From Pseudomonadales bacterium (lineage in GTDB: Bacteria > Pseudomonadota > Gammaproteobacteria > Pseudomonadales > UBA5518): a stretch of DNA of 64,000 nt. The stretch lies in assembly GCA_022072145.1 (NCBI GenBank), contig JAJVIG010000022.1:1-64000 (forward strand), in the 5' to 3' direction. This document shows, in pieces, positions 36,841 to 46,143 of the stretch (within the stretch, counting starts at the first letter, position 1; the number at the start of each line of letters is the position of its first letter). The translations under genes were made by a program, and so were the position numbers. Below the pieces are notes generated by a model. The model had not been told where the DNA came from, did not search any database, and saw nothing but the letters and a program-made list of their open reading frames with translations.

Positions 36841-37988
36841 GCAGCGTGTACATCGTCGGGGCCGACATGATCGGCTTCGGCCGTTTCCCCGAGCGCAGCG
36901 TCCCCGATCTGGCGGCCGAGGCGGCGTTGCTCGCGCTCGACGACTGCGGCCTGTCGATCCGCGACGTGCAGGTGCTCTACTGCGGCAACCTGTACCAGTC
37001 GGCGGCGATGGTCGGGCAGCGCGTGCTGCGCGAGATCGGCATGACCGGGATCCCGGTCGTCAACGTGGCCAACGCCTGCGCGACCGGCGCCACCGCGTTG
37101 CGCGAGGCGTGGATCGCGATCCGTGCCGGCGTCTGCGATCTGGCGCTCGCGGTCGGCGTGGAACAGATGGACAAGGGACTGCTCGGCGCCGGGACGGGCG
37201 CGGGCTTCGTCGCCGAGGGCGTGATCGGTTCCGACACCATGCCGGCGATGTTCGCGCTGATCGGGCAGGAGCACACGCGCCGCTACGGCACCACCTTCGA
37301 GCAGTTCGCGCGCGTGGCAGTCAAGAACCACCACCACGCCACGCTGAACCCGAAGGCGATGTACCGCGTCGAGACGCCGCTCGCGGAGGTCATGAGCGCG
37401 CCGATGATCGCCTATCCGCTGACGCGCCCGATGTGCTCGGTCAACGTCGACGGCGCAGCGGCGGCGGTACTGGCGTCCGAGGCGGCGATCAGGCGGCTGG
37501 GGTTGGGCGCGCGCGCGGTGCTGATCCGCGCCTCGGTGATGGCGAGTGACCCCTGGGGGCCGCGCGCGCTGGCATCGGCGGACTTCAGCGCGGTGACGCG
37601 GCTCGCGGCGCGCTCGGCGTGGGAGCAGGCCGGGCTCGGGCCACACGATCTGGACCTCGTGGAGTTGCACGACTGCTTCGCGACCGCCGAGCTGGTGCAC
37701 TACGAGAACCTCGGGCTGTGCGCCGATGGCGAGGCCGGCGCGCTGATCGATAGCGGTGCAACCGCGCTCGGCGGGCGGATCCCGGTGAATGTCTCGGGCG
37801 GCCTGCTCTCCAAGGGGCATCCGCTGGGCGCGACCGGGATCGCGAACGTGTGCGAGATCGTGATGCAGTTGCGCGGGGAGGCCGGTGCGCGCCAGGTGCC
37901 GGGGGCGCGGATCGGGCTGACGCACGTGGTCGGCGGCGGCCAGGGAATCGGCAGCGCCTGCGTGATCCACGTGCTGGAGAAAACCTGA
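36837..37988 (+). CDS. thiolase family (SCP2/lipid-transfer thiolase-like)
   Basis: 383 aa; 'NVANACATGATALREAWIAI', 'DLVELHDCFATAEL', 'NVSGGLLSKGHPLGATGIA'. Confidence 0.93.
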   Translation: MSSVYIVGADMIGFGRFPERSVPDLAAEAALLALDDCGLSIRDVQVLYCGNLYQSAAMVGQRVLREIGMTGIPVVNVANACATGATALREAWIAIRAGVCDLALAVGVEQMDKGLLGAGTGAGFVAEGVIGSDTMPAMFALIGQEHTRRYGTTFEQFARVAVKNHHHATLNPKAMYRVETPLAEVMSAPMIAYPLTRPMCSVNVDGAAAAVLASEAAIRRLGLGARAVLIRASVMASDPWGPRALASADFSAVTRLAARSAWEQAGLGPHDLDLVELHDCFATAELVHYENLGLCADGEAGALIDSGATALGGRIPVNVSGGLLSKGHPLGATGIANVCEIVMQLRGEAGARQVPGARIGLTHVVGGGQGIGSACVIHVLEKT

Positions 37989-38030
37989 GGAGCGGCGCGC
38001 GGCTGCGGCAACGGCTCATGAATCGTGTAG

Positions 38031-38124
38031 CGGCGGTTCCGCACCGGTGGGCGTACGCCGCAGGGATGCGGCGTTCGAGCCTACAGGGACGTATTCACGG
38101 CGCCCCACAGGTGTGGAACCGCCG
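38031..38124. repeat. dispersed structured repeat element, copy 1
   Basis: Arms CGGCGGTTCCGCACC / GGTGTGGAACCGCCG; internal hairpin ACGCCGCA-GGGA-TGCGGCGT; 75-nt core shared with 49641-49740. Confidence 0.9.
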
Positions 38125-38207
38125 CCACGCGCTGGCGCGACCGCCACGCGGCTGTGTCATCCCGCCGCGCGCAGATCCGTCGGCTTCGGGAGGGCGTACG
38201 AGGGGTT

Positions 38208-39770
38208 ATGGAATCCCTGCTGCGTTTCGACAACCGCTTCGTCGCCGAACTGCCGGCGGATCCGGAATCCGGTCCGCGCGTGCGGCAGGTGCACGGGGCG
38301 CTGTATTCGCACGTGCTGCCCACGCCGGTCGCGGCGCCTCGGCTGCTCGCGTATTCCGCCGAGGTGGCGGCCGAGCTCGGCCTCGACGAGGCGACGATCG
38401 CCAGCCCGCTGTTCGCGCAGGTGTTCGCGGGCAACGCGCTGCTGCCCGGGATGGACCCGTGGGCGGCCAACTACGGCGGCCACCAGTTCGGCAGCTGGGC
38501 GGGGCAGCTCGGCGACGGGCGCGCGATCTCGCTCGGCGAGGCGATCACGCCGGGGGGCGAGCGCCGCGAGCTGCAGTTGAAGGGCGCGGGCCCGACCCCG
38601 TATTCGCGCCACGCCGACGGGCGCGCGGTGCTGCGTTCCTCGATCCGCGAATTCCTCTGCAGCGAGGCGATGCACCACCTCGGCGTGCCGACCACGCGCG
38701 CGCTGTGCCTGGTCGCGACCGGGGAGGGCGTGGTGCGCGACATGTTCTACGACGGCCACCCGCGTGAGGAGCCGGGGGCGATCGTCTGCCGCGTGGCGCC
38801 CTCGTTCATCCGCTTCGGCAGTTTCGAACTGCCGGCTTCACGCTCGGACCACGCGCTGCTCGCGCGCCTGGTCGACTTCACGATCGCGCGCGATTTCCCG
38901 CAGCTCACCGGTTCGCCCGGGCAGCGGCGCGCCGCGTGGTTCACCGAGGTCGGCGAGCGCACCGCGCGGCTGGTCGCCGAGTGGATGCGGGTGGGGTTCG
39001 TGCACGGCGTCATGAACACCGACAACCTGTCGATCCTCGGGCTCACCATCGATTACGGGCCGTACGGCTGGATCGACGCTTTCGACCCGGACTGGACGCC
39101 GAACACAACCGATGCGGCGAGCGGACGCTACCGCTTCGGCCACCAGCCGCAGGTGGCACGCTGGAACCTGCTGCGACTCGCCGGTGCGCTGCTGCCGCTG
39201 TTCGGCGACGGGGAGGCGCTGCGCGACGGGCTGCGTCGCCACGACGAGGCGGCGCACGCTGCCGCGCGGCACACGGTCGCGGCCAAACTGGGGCTGGCGG
39301 AGTGCCGTGACGGGGATCCCGAACTGATGGCCGATCTGTGCGCGCTGCTGCACGCCGCGGAGCTGGACATGACGCTGTTCTTCCGCGCGCTTGCCGACAT
39401 CGACCCCGTCTCGCCGCGCTGGGCGGCCTTCGACGCGGCCTGCTACGACGGGGGCAAGCGCGACGCGGCCGCTGGCGCGCTGGCGGCGTGGTTCAGGCGC
39501 TATGCCGCGCGCCTCGCCGGCGACCCGCTGCCGGTGGCGGAGCGCCGTGCACGGATGCGGCGCGCGAACCCGCTCTACGTGCTGCGCAACTACCTGGCGC
39601 AGCAGGCGATCGAACGCGCGGAGCAGGGGGACGACTGCGGTATCCACGAATTGCTGGAGCTGCTGCACCGTCCGTACGAGGAGCAGCCCGGACGTGAGCG
39701 CTTCGCGCGTCGCCGTCCCGACTGGGCGCGCGAGCGGCCCGGGTGTTCGCAGCTGTCCTGCAGTTCCTGA
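38208..39770 (+). CDS. selO: SelO/YdiU family protein AMPylase
   Basis: '[25 protein letters not shown]', '[30 protein letters not shown]', C-terminal 'CSQLSCSS'. Confidence 0.96.
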   Translation: MESLLRFDNRFVAELPADPESGPRVRQVHGALYSHVLPTPVAAPRLLAYSAEVAAELGLDEATIASPLFAQVFAGNALLPGMDPWAANYGGHQFGSWAGQLGDGRAISLGEAITPGGERRELQLKGAGPTPYSRHADGRAVLRSSIREFLCSEAMHHLGVPTTRALCLVATGEGVVRDMFYDGHPREEPGAIVCRVAPSFIRFGSFELPASRSDHALLARLVDFTIARDFPQLTGSPGQRRAAWFTEVGERTARLVAEWMRVGFVHGVMNTDNLSILGLTIDYGPYGWIDAFDPDWTPNTTDAASGRYRFGHQPQVARWNLLRLAGALLPLFGDGEALRDGLRRHDEAAHAAARHTVAAKLGLAECRDGDPELMADLCALLHAAELDMTLFFRALADIDPVSPRWAAFDAACYDGGKRDAAAGALAAWFRRYAARLAGDPLPVAERRARMRRANPLYVLRNYLAQQAIERAEQGDDCGIHELLELLHRPYEEQPGRERFARRRPDWARERPGCSQLSCSS

Positions 39771-39780
39771 GGCTGCGCGC

Positions 39781-40569
39781 TCAGCGGCCCTCGAACCGCG
39801 GTTCGCGTTTCTCGAGGAACGAGCGGAAACCTTCCTCGAAGTCGCGCGAACGCATCAGCGGCAGCGTCTGCAGGTAGACCCGTTCGATGTGCGTGGCGAA
39901 GTCCTCGCCGAGCCCCGAGCGCATCATGCGCTTGGCCGCCTGCACCGCCAGCGGCGCACTAGCGGCGATCTCCCCGGCCAGTGCGTGTGCGGCCGCGAGC
40001 AGGTCCTGCGGCTCCACGACGTGCGCGACCAGCCCCAGCCGTTCGGCGTCGGCTGCGCTCAGCGTGCGCCCGGCGAACACGAGTTCGGCGGTGCGCTCCC
40101 AGCCGATCAGCCGCGGCAGCAGCCAGGTGCCGCCGGTCTCGGGCAGCACGCCGCGGCGCGTGAACGCCACCGACAGCTTCGCCTGCGTGCTGCAGAAGCG
40201 CACGTCGCAACCGAGCGCGAGGTCCAGCCCGAAGCCGGCCGTGCCGCCGTTGATCGCGCAGATCACCGGGGTGTCCATGCGGTGCAGCACCACCGGCGGG
40301 AACGTGCGCAGGTCCAGCGTCGTGGCCAGCGCGAAGCCGCCGCGCGCCACGCCCTCGGCGCTCGCGGCGTCCTGCAGGTCGAGCCCGGCGCAGAACGCCT
40401 TGCCGGCGCCGGTGAGCACCACCGCGCGCACTTCGGGATCGTGCTCGCAGGCGAGCAGCGCCTCGGACAGCGCGAGCAGCATCGGGTGCGAGATCGTGTT
40501 CAGCTGCTGCGGCCGGTTCAGGGTCACGGTCGCGACGGCACCGTCGCGCTCCAGCAGTACATCGCTCAT
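39781..40569 (-). CDS. enoyl-CoA hydratase/isomerase family protein
   Basis: 'VATVTLNRPQQLNTIS', 'AVVLTGAGKAFCAGLDL', 'AINGGTAGFGLDLALGCDVRFC'. Confidence 0.93.
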   Translation of the reverse strand: MSDVLLERDGAVATVTLNRPQQLNTISHPMLLALSEALLACEHDPEVRAVVLTGAGKAFCAGLDLQDAASAEGVARGGFALATTLDLRTFPPVVLHRMDTPVICAINGGTAGFGLDLALGCDVRFCSTQAKLSVAFTRRGVLPETGGTWLLPRLIGWERTAELVFAGRTLSAADAERLGLVAHVVEPQDLLAAAHALAGEIAASAPLAVQAAKRMMRSGLGEDFATHIERVYLQTLPLMRSRDFEEGFRSFLEKREPRFEGR

Positions 40570-40580
40570 GGTCGTTGCCC

Positions 40581-41651
40581 TCATGCCGCGTGCAGGCGCG
40601 CGATGGTCGCGCGCATCAGGTCTTCGTCGCGTCGTGCCTCGTCGAGCAGCGTCAGTGTGACGGTGTCGAACAGGCCGTCGGCCTTCGCGCGCACCGCGTC
40701 GCCGAGGCGATCGTAGGTGGCGACTACCGCCCACTCCTCGAGCATCTCGTCGGTGATCAGCGCCGGCATCTCGGCCCACCGGTTGGCCACCGACAGCTCG
40801 TGCAGTCGCTGTCCGGTCTGTTCCCAGCCGTGGAATTCGAGCACACGGTGGTAGGAGCGCGTCGAGGCGTAGAACGAGATCTGCTTGCGCACCGCGTTCT
40901 TCGCCTGTTCCACGTCCGCCTCCGTGCGACCGGTGGCGAGGAACGGTGCGCCGACCAGGTCGAACTTCGCCGGGTCGCGTCCGCTGCGTGCCGCGCCCTC
41001 GGCGATCGCCGGCAGGATCACCTCGCGCGTGTGGCGGAAGGTCGAGATCGGATGCAGGCGCAGGCCCTCGCACATCTCGCCGGCCAGGCGCGCCATGTAG
41101 GGGCCCACGGCCGAGATGTAGAGCGGCACGTCGGGGTGCGCGATCGGCCCCGGATTGAAAAACGGTGCCATCAGGGTGAACTGGTAGAACTCGCCCTTGA
41201 AGTAGGTGGGCTTGGCGGGGTTCTGGAAGCTCGCGAAGATCGCCTTCAGGCACAGCAGGTACTCGCGCATGCGCGGCCCCGGCGCGCTCGGCCACGGCGT
41301 GCTGTAGCGCTTCTCGTTGTGCCCCTTGACCTGCGTGCCCAGTCCCAGCGTAAAGCGCCCGCCGGAATAGTGCGCCAGGTCCCAGGCCATCTGCGCGGTC
41401 ACCATCGGGCTGCGCGGGAACGCGACCGCCACATTGGTGCCGATCGCCAGGCGGTGGGTGTTCGCGGCCGCGATCATCACCGGCAGGAACGCGTCGTGGC
41501 CCGCCTCGGCGGTCGTGATGCCGTCGAAGCCGAGCTGCTCGAGCAGGCGGCAGGTGGCAGCCAGCTGCTCCAGCGTCACGCTCGGCTGGCCCTGGCCGGC
41601 GTACTGGTTGGTGTCGGGGCCGAACAGCGGCGTTTCTACGCGTAATGCCAT
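40581..41651 (-). CDS. LLM class F420-dependent oxidoreductase
   Basis: 'GITTAEAGHDAFLPVMIAAANTHRLAIGTNVAVAFPRSPM', 'HYSGGRFTLGLGTQVKGHNEKRY'. Confidence 0.9.
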   Translation of the reverse strand: MALRVETPLFGPDTNQYAGQGQPSVTLEQLAATCRLLEQLGFDGITTAEAGHDAFLPVMIAAANTHRLAIGTNVAVAFPRSPMVTAQMAWDLAHYSGGRFTLGLGTQVKGHNEKRYSTPWPSAPGPRMREYLLCLKAIFASFQNPAKPTYFKGEFYQFTLMAPFFNPGPIAHPDVPLYISAVGPYMARLAGEMCEGLRLHPISTFRHTREVILPAIAEGAARSGRDPAKFDLVGAPFLATGRTEADVEQAKNAVRKQISFYASTRSYHRVLEFHGWEQTGQRLHELSVANRWAEMPALITDEMLEEWAVVATYDRLGDAVRAKADGLFDTVTLTLLDEARRDEDLMRATIARLHAA

Positions 41652-41860
41652 GGTGCGCGCTCCTGGTGCGAACGATGTGACCGGACAGGCCGCATCCAAT
41701 CACAGCGCCGATGCGATCACAACGGCGCGCCCGCGCGCGCTTGTATCAAAAGCTGCCGCCGTGGTGTCCGCGGAGCGGGCGCTGCGGCTTGCCAGGCGCC
41801 AGGCCCGCGGCGATCATGCCAGACGACACGTCCGGTTCGTTGCCGCGGATGCGGCTGGCG

Positions 41861-41975
41861 CCGTCCGGGGCGTGCCCGGACGGGGTTCGGCCACCGACAT
41901 TGTTCGGCCACAGGCCGAACCTGCGGACACATGTTCGGGCACATGCTGACGGCGCCTCTTGTCCGGCAGCCGGAC
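41861..41975. repeat. intergenic cluster of REP-like hairpins related to 2621-2800
   Basis: CCGTCCGGG-CGTG-CCCGGACGG (~41861-41883), GTTCGGCC-ACA-GGCCGAAC (41902-41920), GTCCGG-CAG-CCGGAC (41961-41975). Confidence 0.85.
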
Positions 41976-42000
41976 GAGCACGAGAACAGGAGAACCGCGG

Positions 42001-42603
42001 ATGGACAGCAGCGGGCCGGTCACGCTCGAGGCGCACGGGGTGCGGCTCGAGCCGCTGGCGATCGAACATCGGGATGCTCTGGCGCTCGCGGTGACCGACG
42101 GATGCCTGTGGGATCTGTGGTACGCATCGGTGCCCGCACCGCACGAGATGGGCGACTGGATAGCGCAGGCCCTGCAGGGCGTGGCAGCGGAGACGACGCT
42201 GGCGTGGGCGGTGCGCGACCTGCGCCGCGACGCACTGGTCGGCAGCACGCGTTTCTATGAGATGGCGCCGGCGATCGGGCGCGTGGAGATCGGTTACACG
42301 TGGTACGCGCGCAGCGCGCAGCGCTCGCACGTCAACGCGGCCTGCAAGCTGTTGCTGCTCGGGCACGCCTTCGACACGCTGGGCTGCGCCGCGGTGGGCC
42401 TGCGTACCGATCGCTTCAACTTCGCCTCGCAGCGCGCGATCGAGGCGCTGGGTGCTCAGCGTGAGGGCGTGTTGCGCCATCATATGGCGCGGCGCGACGG
42501 ATCGGTGCGCGACACCGTGATGTACAGCATCCTCGCCGCCGAGTGGGCCGATGTGCGGCGCCACCTGCAGGCGCGACTGGCGCTCCCCGCGCGATCGTCC
42601 TGA
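42001..42603 (+). CDS. GNAT family N-acetyltransferase (RimJ/RimL-like)
   Basis: 'VRLEPLAIEHRDALALAV', 'GRVEIGYTWYARSAQRSHVNAACKLLLLGHAFDTLGCAAVGLRTDRFNFASQRAIEALGA'. Confidence 0.92.
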   Translation: MDSSGPVTLEAHGVRLEPLAIEHRDALALAVTDGCLWDLWYASVPAPHEMGDWIAQALQGVAAETTLAWAVRDLRRDALVGSTRFYEMAPAIGRVEIGYTWYARSAQRSHVNAACKLLLLGHAFDTLGCAAVGLRTDRFNFASQRAIEALGAQREGVLRHHMARRDGSVRDTVMYSILAAEWADVRRHLQARLALPARSS

Positions 42604-42703
42604 TCCAGGGCGGCCGCGGTGTGCGCGGCGCTTGGCAGTACGGGTCCGGGCACAGTAGAGTTCCCCGCTCTTTTCCGATTCATTCGACCCAGGGGTCAGG
42701 CCG

Positions 42704-43051
42704 ATGTCGTCCGCAGTCTGGAAGGTCTTCGATCTGGAACAGCTCAAGCGCCGGGTCGCCGGTGCCGAGCCGCGGATCCTCGAATTCCTGCGCGGGGAAC
42801 AGATGTCCTGCGCGATCTACCGTCTGCCGGCGGGCGCGCGCGACATGCAGGCGCCGCATCTGGAGGACGAGATCTACGTGGTGCTGGAAGGCAGCGCGCG
42901 CCTGCGGGTCGACGGGCAGGAGCAGGACGTCGGCGCCGGAACGGTGCTGTTCGTCGGGGCGACCACCGACCATTCGTTTTTCGACATCCGCGAGGACCTG
43001 ACGCTGCTCGCGATCTTCGGTCCGGCGGGTGGCGCGGGTGGGTTCGCCTGA
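42704..43051 (+). CDS. cupin domain protein
   Basis: 'APHLEDEIYVVLEGSARLRVDGQEQDVGAGTVLFVGATTDHSF'. Confidence 0.88.
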   Translation: MSSAVWKVFDLEQLKRRVAGAEPRILEFLRGEQMSCAIYRLPAGARDMQAPHLEDEIYVVLEGSARLRVDGQEQDVGAGTVLFVGATTDHSFFDIREDLTLLAIFGPAGGAGGFA

Positions 43052-43919
43052 AGTGGTGACCGGCCTGCTCGGCCTGGGCCACCTGGGGCGGGCGATCGCG
43101 GCGCGACTGCTCGACGACGACGCGACGTTGCTGGTCTGGAACCGCAGCGCGGAAGCCTGTGATGCGGTCGCGGAGCGCGGGGCCGAGCCGGTCGCCTCGG
43201 TCGCCGAACTCGTGGAGCGTTGCGATCTCGTGCTGCTGTGCCTGGACGGGGCCGATGCGGTCGAGGAGGTCGTGTTCGGCACCGGCGGCGTGGCCGCCTT
43301 CGCGACCGAGGAGCAGTTGCTGATCGACCTCTCCGCGACCGGGCCGGCCGCGACGCGCCGTTTTGCGCGCGAGCTCGCGCAGCGCAGCGGCATGGGATGG
43401 GTCGATGCGCCGGTGCTCGGTGACCTCGAGGACGCCGAGCAGGGCACGCTGGTCGCCGTCGCCGGCGGTGACGAGGACGACGTCGAGCGTGCGCGGCCGC
43501 TGCTCGGGCGCTTCTGTTCGCGCGTCACGCACATGGGCGAGGCGGGCGCCGGACAGGCCGCCCGGCTTTGCCACGCGCTGCTGGCCGGCGCCGGCGTGCT
43601 CGCGCTTGCCGAGACGGTTGCGTGGGCCGAGCGCAACGGCGTCGATACCGAACGCTTGCCCGAAGCGCTGGCCGGGGCGCCGGCCGACTCGCCGCTGCTG
43701 CAGCGGGTGGGAACGCGCATGGCGGTGCGCGAGTTCGAGCCGCTGCTGGCCACTGCCGTCGCGTTGCGTCGCGACCTGGATCTGGCGCTCGACGGCGCGC
43801 GCGCGAGCGGCGCCGCGTTGCCGCTGGCCGCGCTGACCGCGCAGTTGCTGCGCCAGCAGGCGCTGCGTGCGCGGCCGGAGGAGGATCTGGCGACACTGGT
43901 CGAGCTGTATACCGAATGA
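43029..43919 (+). CDS. NAD(P)-dependent oxidoreductase (3-hydroxyisobutyrate dehydrogenase-like)
   Basis: 'GLLGLGHLGRAIAARLLDDDATLLVWNRSAEACD', 'MGEAGAGQAARLCHALL'. Start may be a downstream GTG. Confidence 0.85.
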   Translation: MARVGSPEVVTGLLGLGHLGRAIAARLLDDDATLLVWNRSAEACDAVAERGAEPVASVAELVERCDLVLLCLDGADAVEEVVFGTGGVAAFATEEQLLIDLSATGPAATRRFARELAQRSGMGWVDAPVLGDLEDAEQGTLVAVAGGDEDDVERARPLLGRFCSRVTHMGEAGAGQAARLCHALLAGAGVLALAETVAWAERNGVDTERLPEALAGAPADSPLLQRVGTRMAVREFEPLLATAVALRRDLDLALDGARASGAALPLAALTAQLLRQQALRARPEEDLATLVELYTE

Positions 43920-43941
43920 CGAACGCAAGGGAGGGTGCGCG

Positions 43942-44313
43942 ATGAGCGGTGGTGAAACGGTGGCGATCCTGGGCGCAAGTGCGGACCCAGAGCGCTATGC
44001 CTTCAAGGCACAACAGCTGCTGAAGGAGCACGGCCACCGCGTCGTGCCGGTCAGCGCGCGCGAGCAGGCGATCGACGGTGATGCCGCGGTACCGGAACTC
44101 GGTGCGATCACGGCGGCGGTGGATACGGTGACGGTCTACGTGCGTCCCGCGGTATCGAGCGCGCAGCGCGAGCAGTTGCTCGCGCTGCGGCCGAAGCGTG
44201 TGATCTTCAACCCGGGCACCGAGAACCCGGAACTGGAGGTGGCGCTGCGCTCCGCCGGCATCGCCACCCAGGACGCGTGCACGCTGGTGTTGCTGCGCAC
44301 CGGCAAGTTCTGA
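43942..44313 (+). CDS. CoA-binding (Rossmann) protein
   Basis: 123 aa; 'VAILGASADPERYAFKAQQLLKEHGHRVVPVSARE', 'VIFNPGTENPEL'. Confidence 0.85.
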   Translation: MSGGETVAILGASADPERYAFKAQQLLKEHGHRVVPVSAREQAIDGDAAVPELGAITAAVDTVTVYVRPAVSSAQREQLLALRPKRVIFNPGTENPELEVALRSAGIATQDACTLVLLRTGKF

Positions 44314-44337
44314 CCGGGCTGCGGCGCGCGCGAGCTC

Positions 44338-46032
44338 TCAGGAGGCGCTCACGGGTTCCGTCGCCGCAGCCGCGATCGCGGCGCGGGCACGCCGGCGGCC
44401 GGTGCTTGCCGCAACCGCCGCTTTCGCTGCGACCTTCGCTGCCGCCCCGGCCTTCGCCTTCGTCCTCGCCGTGACGGCCTTCGCTCTTGCCCCGGTCGTC
44501 GCGGACTTCGCTTTCCCCCTGGCAGCCACGGCCTTCGTCCTGGCTGCGGCCGCTCGCGTCTTCACCGCCGTGGTGACGCGCTGCTTCCTGCGGGTGCCCA
44601 CCGTCTGCGCGCTCCTGCCGAGCAGCGCTGCACGCAACTCTTCGTACGCGGCGTCGAGGCAGGCGCGGTAGAACTCGGGGTCGGGCATCTGGTCACGGTC
44701 GCCGAGCACCGAGATCGCGATCTTGCCGCCACAGCTGAACACCGCGTGGAACAGCCCCAGCCCCGGGTTGATCAGCCCCAGCGGGTAATAGCTGACCATG
44801 CGCGCGCCGGCGCAATAGAGGTCGAAGGGTGGCCCCGGAACGTTCGTGATCACCGTCGCCTGGCCCATCGGCATGTGCCGGGTGAGCTTGTTGCGCACGT
44901 ACATGCGGGCCAGCGGCTTGGCGATCGCCGGCGGAATCGCGCCGGGCAGGCTGACGATGTTGGTCAGCGGGGTGTCGATGTACGCCTTGGCGTCGTCGAG
45001 GCTCTTCTTGATCGCCTGCAGGCGTTCGACCGGATCCTCGATGTCGGTGTGCAGCATCGCGCTCATCGCGCCGACCTGGTTGTTGTCCCCGGTCTCGCCC
45101 ACGCGCGAGCGCATGTTGACCGGCATCGAGGCGCACAGCGATTCCGCCGGCAGCTCGTTGTGCGCCATCAGGTACTTGCGCATCGCACCGGCCACCACCG
45201 CCACCGCGACGTCGTTGATCGTCATCCCGGCGGCGTTCTTGAGTTCCTTGAATTCCGACAGCAGGAACTCGCGCGCCTCGAACACCCGGTTGTGGCCCAC
45301 CGGCTGGTCGAAGCGGCTCTTCGGCGCCGTCATCTGCAGCGGCGGCAGTTCCTCTTTCAGCATGCGTTTGGCCATCGAGCCCATACCGCCAACGATCTTC
45401 GCCATGCCCTTGGTGTACGACCACAAGCGCGGCCCAGCCTTCATGAGCGTCTGACCGAGCAGGCGCACGTCCGAGGGCTGGACGTCGGCGAAGCGCGCCG
45501 GCGGCTCGTGCGACTCCCCGCTGTGCGAGGGTACCGGCTCGAGGTCGTGGATCGCGGCCATGAAGCTCTGGCCGCCGGCGCCGTCGACCAGCGAGTGGTG
45601 GATCTTGGTGTAGACCGCGAAGCAGCCGGGCGGCAGGTTCGGGATGTTGTCCAGCCCCTCGATGATGTAGGCCTCCCACAGCGGGCGGCTCATGTCGAGC
45701 GGACGCGAGTGCAGCCGCGCGACCTGGATGCACAGCTGGCGCCAGTCGCCGGGCTTGGGCAACGCGATGTGGCGGATGTGGAACTCGACGTCGAAATGCG
45801 GGTCGAGTACCCAGTACGGACGGTCCAGACCCAGCGGTACCTCGACCAGACGCGTGCGGAAGATCGGCAGTTTCGCGAGGCGTTGCTCGAAGTTCGCGAG
45901 CACGTCCTTGAAGCGCACGAACTTGCCCGGTGCGGTCGACGGATCGTAGATGCCGAGCCCCCCGATCTGCTGCGGGACCGTGGGGTTCTCCAGGTTGATG
46001 AACGCGGCGTCGATGACTCCCAGCTGGCGCAT
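44338..46032 (-). CDS. wax ester synthase/diacylglycerol acyltransferase (WS/DGAT) with basic Ala/Lys-rich C-terminal tail
   Basis: 564 aa; catalytic 'IHHSLVDGAGG' (HHxxxDG), 'NVPGPPFDLYCAGARMVSYYPLG'; tail 'AAARTKAVAARGKAKSATTGARAKAV...'. Confidence 0.94.
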   Translation of the reverse strand: MRQLGVIDAAFINLENPTVPQQIGGLGIYDPSTAPGKFVRFKDVLANFEQRLAKLPIFRTRLVEVPLGLDRPYWVLDPHFDVEFHIRHIALPKPGDWRQLCIQVARLHSRPLDMSRPLWEAYIIEGLDNIPNLPPGCFAVYTKIHHSLVDGAGGQSFMAAIHDLEPVPSHSGESHEPPARFADVQPSDVRLLGQTLMKAGPRLWSYTKGMAKIVGGMGSMAKRMLKEELPPLQMTAPKSRFDQPVGHNRVFEAREFLLSEFKELKNAAGMTINDVAVAVVAGAMRKYLMAHNELPAESLCASMPVNMRSRVGETGDNNQVGAMSAMLHTDIEDPVERLQAIKKSLDDAKAYIDTPLTNIVSLPGAIPPAIAKPLARMYVRNKLTRHMPMGQATVITNVPGPPFDLYCAGARMVSYYPLGLINPGLGLFHAVFSCGGKIAISVLGDRDQMPDPEFYRACLDAAYEELRAALLGRSAQTVGTRRKQRVTTAVKTRAAAARTKAVAARGKAKSATTGARAKAVTARTKAKAGAAAKVAAKAAVAASTGRRRARAAIAAAATEPVSAS

Positions 46033-46143
46033 GATCGTAATCCCGTGGTGATGACTCCCTTCGGCGCCAAGTTAACCACGCCGGCCGAACGCTGTCATGG
46101 CAATTTGCAGCCCCCGGTCGTGTGATTACCTCCGCGCGCGGAG

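Noticed and set aside
36424-37988. DUF35 Zn-ribbon/OB-fold plus thiolase pair as a novel system
   Set aside because: This pairing is common in acyl-CoA and steroid catabolic loci; ordinary context.
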